From Flavobacterium frigidarium DSM 17623 (GTDB lineage Bacteria; Bacteroidota; Bacteroidia; Flavobacteriales; Flavobacteriaceae), in assembly GCF_000425505.1 (NCBI RefSeq), contig NZ_AUDO01000011.1, positions 62,001 to 126,000 of the forward strand: 64,000 nucleotides of DNA. The letters run 5' to 3'. Both the position numbers and the translations under genes were made by a program. A model generated the notes under the pieces. That model was not told the origin of the DNA. It saw nothing but the letters and a program-made list of their open reading frames with translations, and made no database searches. Positions 61,637 to 64,000 of this stretch are shown here, one piece after another (positions within the stretch are counted from its first letter, which is position 1; each line of letters opens with the position of its first letter).

Positions 61637-62436
61637 TTAAATCTTAAACGTACGTAAACGTGTTTAATTCCTTTTTTATCAGAGTCTCTTTCGTCAATTT
61701 CTAAGATGTCTGTCAATGATTTTAGCATAGGAGTTAATTTTGCAAAACCGTAGTTTCTAGGATCGAATTCTGGTTTTTTCTTCACAATCAAATTTCCTAC
61801 ATCACCAAGAAATGCCCATCCGCTGTCGTCTGCAATGTCGTCAATAGAATCCTCAATCAAATCAATTGTGGGTTCGTCAATTTTATTCAATGGCTTTCTA
61901 ACATTTTTTTCTGGAGTTTTTTCTGTGTTTTTCTCAACGACCTTTTTCGCTTCAGTAGTGTTGTTTCTTTTAGGAGCATTTTTCTTGATGGCACCATCTA
62001 AAACTTCGATAAAAACAAAACGATCACATGCGCTAATGAAAGGTTTTGGCGTTTTTTGTTCCCCAATTCCAATCACTTTCATTCCTGATTCACGTAATCT
62101 TATTGCAAGGCGCGTAAAATCGCTATCACTAGATACGATACAAAAACCATCTAACTTACCAGAATACAATAAATCCATAGCGTCAATAATTAGTGCTGAA
62201 TCGGAAGAGTTTTTTCCGGTAGTGTAACTATATTGTTGGATAGGAGTAATGGCATGCTCTAATAAAACACCTTTCCAGCCGTTTGCATTAGGACGGGTCC
62301 AATCGGCATAGATGCGTTTTGTCGTTGGAGTACCATATTTTGTAATTTCCTCCATCATACCTTTTACATTGCTGTAAGGGACATTGTCTGCATCAATTAA
62401 GACGGCTAATTTAAGTTCTCTTGTATTTTGTGACAT
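61633..62436 (-). CDS. NYN domain protein (LabA-like) with C-terminal LOTUS/OST-HTH
   Basis: 267 residues. N-terminal NYN/PIN-like nuclease domain: LAVLIDADNVPYSNVKGMME (acidic Asp pair), RIYADWTRPNANGWKGVL, SSDSALIIDAMDLLYSG and CIVSSDSDFTRLAIRLRESG. The C-terminal part (about 220-267: RNYGFAKLTPMLKSLTDILE) looks like an OST-HTH/LOTUS module, which is thought to bind RNA. A Lys-rich linker lies between. Probably an RNA-processing or regulatory nuclease; its target is unknown. Convergent with the hybrid kinase gene, with which it overlaps by 4 bp. Confidence 0.9.
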   Translation of the reverse strand: MSQNTRELKLAVLIDADNVPYSNVKGMMEEITKYGTPTTKRIYADWTRPNANGWKGVLLEHAITPIQQYSYTTGKNSSDSALIIDAMDLLYSGKLDGFCIVSSDSDFTRLAIRLRESGMKVIGIGEQKTPKPFISACDRFVFIEVLDGAIKKNAPKRNNTTEAKKVVEKNTEKTPEKNVRKPLNKIDEPTIDLIEDSIDDIADDSGWAFLGDVGNLIVKKKPEFDPRNYGFAKLTPMLKSLTDILEIDERDSDKKGIKHVYVRLRFN

Positions 62437-62490
62437 ATAAGTGATTGCATTTCGTGATTTTTCAAAGATACAAAGTTTAAAGTAAAAATG

Positions 62491-62573
62491 TGCTTTAGCC
62501 CTGATAGTAACGGCATCCTTTTACTTTTTTCTTTAAAAAGTAAAAGATATAGTGGATAGCAGGAATAGCTACA
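62491..62573 (+). ncRNA. Dispersed structured element, copy D
   Basis: GTGCTTTAGCCCTGATAGTA and ACGGCATCC, then a near-perfect hairpin ATCCTTTTACTTTTT/AAAAAGTAAAAGAT with a CTTT loop, GATATAGTGGATAGC and the terminal hairpin TAGC-AGGAATA-GCTA. Shortest and cleanest copy. It lies between the NYN start and the SPT-like gene. Confidence 0.55.
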
Positions 62574-62617
62574 AAAAAATAAATTTAATTTCAAGACTTT
62601 TATAAAATATAAATAAT

Positions 62618-62625
62618 TATTTTTG
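62618..62625 (+). promoter_or_regulatory. -7 promoter box for the SPT-like gene
   Basis: TATTTTTG, perfect TAnnTTTG, 38 bp before the ATG at 62663. If used, the repeated element (62491-62573) is upstream of the transcript. Confidence 0.55.
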
Positions 62626-62662
62626 CAACTTCTTAAAATTAAAATTATTACTTAAATATATT

Positions 62663-63925
62663 ATGGTAAAGGATTTATTCGAAAGAATTCAAAACAATAA
62701 AGGACCATTAGGAAAATGGGCTTCGCAAGCAGAAGGGTATTTTGTTTTTCCAAAGTTAGAGGGTGAATTAGGACCTAGAATGCAGTTTGGTGGGAAAAAC
62801 ATTTTGAACTGGAGTCTAAATGACTATTTAGGTTTAGCGAATCACCCAGAGGTGAGACAAGCGGATACTGATGCAGCAATTCAATTTGGTGCAGCATATC
62901 CTATGGGAGCCAGAATGATGAGTGGTCATACAAAATACCATGAACAATTAGAACAAGAATTAGCTGCTTTTGTAATGAAAGAATCAGCTTACTTATTGAA
63001 TTTTGGTTACCAAGGAATTATGTCAACAATTGATGCTTTGGTTACTAGAAATGATGTTATTGTTTATGATGTAGATGCGCATGCCTGTATCATTGATGGT
63101 GTTCGTTTACATAGTGGTAAGCGTTTTACTTACAAGCATAATGACTTGGAAAGTATGGAAAAGAATCTGCAACGTGCCACAAAAATAGCTGAAACTACTG
63201 GTGGAGGTATCTTATTTATTACCGAAGGAGTTTTTGGGATGAGAGGACAGCAAGGTAAATTGAAAGAAATTGTTGCTATGAAGCAAAAATATAACTTTCG
63301 TTTATTAGTTGATGATGCACACGGTTTTGGTACTTTAGGTAAAACTGGAGCTGGAGCTGGTGAGGAGCAAGGTGTTCAAGAAGATATTGATGTTTATTTT
63401 TCAACGTTTGCAAAGTCAATGGCTAACATTGGTGCGTTTGTAGCTGCTGATAAAGAAATCATTGATTATTTAAAATATAATCTACGTTCGCAAATGTTTG
63501 CAAAGGCGTTGCCAATGATCCAAACAATAGGTTCGTTAAAGCGGCTAGAATTGTTGCGTAATCATCCTGAATTGAAAGATAAATTATGGGAGAACGTAAA
63601 TGCATTACAAACAGGATTGCGTTCAAGAAACTTTAATATTGGAGATACAAATACTTGTATTACACCAGTATATCTTGAAGGAAGTGTTCCTGAGGCTATG
63701 GTTATGGTGAATGATTTGAGAGAAAACTACGGAGTTTTCCTTTCAATTGTAATTTATCCGGTGATTCCTAAAGGTATTATATTGTTAAGAATGATCCCTA
63801 CGGCTTCACATTCATTATCAGATATTGATGAAACTCTTGTTGCGTTTGAGGCAATTCGTGAGAAGTTAGTAAATGGAACATATAAAGAAATTGCAGCTAG
63901 AACTAAGGTAGACTTAGATGCTTAG
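62663..63925 (+). CDS. Alpha-oxoamine synthase (serine palmitoyltransferase-like)
   Basis: 420 residues, PLP enzyme of the SPT/KBL/AONS group, which condenses an amino acid with an acyl-CoA and releases CO2. NWSLNDYLGLANHPEVR, the GARMMSGHTKYHEQLEQEL region, LLVDDAHGFGTLGKTGAG (PLP-contacting Asp and His), and the Schiff-base Lys251 in FSTFAKSMANIGAF. Bacteroidetes use this type to start sphingolipid synthesis (serine) or, in related Flavobacteria, sulfonolipids (cysteate). The sequence alone does not separate them. Ends in a strong terminator. Confidence 0.93.
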   Translation: MVKDLFERIQNNKGPLGKWASQAEGYFVFPKLEGELGPRMQFGGKNILNWSLNDYLGLANHPEVRQADTDAAIQFGAAYPMGARMMSGHTKYHEQLEQELAAFVMKESAYLLNFGYQGIMSTIDALVTRNDVIVYDVDAHACIIDGVRLHSGKRFTYKHNDLESMEKNLQRATKIAETTGGGILFITEGVFGMRGQQGKLKEIVAMKQKYNFRLLVDDAHGFGTLGKTGAGAGEEQGVQEDIDVYFSTFAKSMANIGAFVAADKEIIDYLKYNLRSQMFAKALPMIQTIGSLKRLELLRNHPELKDKLWENVNALQTGLRSRNFNIGDTNTCITPVYLEGSVPEAMVMVNDLRENYGVFLSIVIYPVIPKGIILLRMIPTASHSLSDIDETLVAFEAIREKLVNGTYKEIAARTKVDLDA

Positions 63926-63948
63926 AATTGTACTATTATAATGAGATT

Positions 63949-63984
63949 GAAAACCGTTCATCCTAGATGAGCGGTTTTTTTTTA
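63949..63984 (+). terminator. Terminator of the SPT-like gene
   Basis: AAAACCGTTCATC pairs with GATGAGCGGTTTT (one G-T) around CTA, followed by T9; about 25 bp after the stop. Confidence 0.9.
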
Positions 63985-64000
63985 TACTGAAATAGCTATT

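Noticed and set aside
61835..62227. A 130-codon hydrophobic frame opposite the NYN gene
   Set aside because: Antisense shadow of a gene with clear NYN motifs; the hydrophobicity comes from reading the charged Lys-rich linker backwards.

Overview
This AT-rich window looks like chromosomal DNA of a Flavobacteriaceae member, most likely Flavobacterium or a close relative. The signs are a type IX secretion (T9SS) type B sorting domain, a TonB-dependent receptor, Bacteroidetes -7 promoter boxes (TAnnTTTG) instead of sigma70 boxes, no clear Shine-Dalgarno sites, a flavobacterial SecA without the zinc tail, lineage families (DUF2795, DUF4295, DUF3810, DUF4268), and a serine-palmitoyltransferase-like enzyme for sphingo- or sulfonolipids. 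No rRNA, tRNA, CRISPR array, transposase or prophage was seen. All names rest on reading the translations; no database search was run.

Layout. 1-7.7 kb: the 5' part of a TonB receptor with a small CNGRC-motif protein upstream, secA, a DUF2795 gene, two oppositely oriented tandem-repeat arrays, and a PduO-type cobalamin adenosyltransferase. 7.9-14 kb: an M16 peptidase with a LolD-like ABC ATPase, a lipoprotein, and beta-carbonic anhydrase with a methyltransferase-like protein. 14.4-23.1 kb: seven same-strand genes for exported proteins that share modules. They include a GH54-like concanavalin-fold protein and one T9SS type B protein. This is the most accessory-looking part and the best candidate for an undescribed system, probably a surface adhesin, fibre or matrix locus. 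23.2-30.7 kb: an SDR-like protein with no catalytic Tyr, two overlapping tiny membrane proteins, an ABC-F ATPase, DUF445 and a secreted propeller-like protein.

31-42 kb is mostly housekeeping: a 2-oxoacid dehydrogenase E2, a DnaQ-like exonuclease, an FAH-family enzyme, an Hpt protein, cinA, then rpmB-rpmG-DUF4295-ftsY. Next come a soluble histidine kinase and an NtrC-type sigma54 activator. Directly downstream lies a textbook -24/-12 sigma54 promoter in front of a four-cysteine small protein and glutamate dehydrogenase, which suggests a local nitrogen or glutamate regulon. 42-54 kb: a Rnk/GreA-like pair, a lipoprotein overlapping a DciA-like gene, Nudix hydrolase, PlsC, an ECF sigma factor with a membrane partner, NDH-2, DUF3810, an MFS transporter and PepD. 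54-64 kb: a CarboxypepD-regulatory-like protein, a DEAD-box helicase, RdgB, a membrane-anchored glutamate-synthase-domain protein, a 7TMR-DISM hybrid kinase, a NYN-LOTUS protein and the SPT-like enzyme.

Four intergenic copies of a structured dispersed element (about 2.45, 43.2, 47.6 and 62.5 kb) share conserved ends around a variable hairpin and look like a repeated non-coding RNA family. Several real genes under about 60 codons were found by eye: 24990-25091, 36389-36541, 37627-37788 and 53744-53854.
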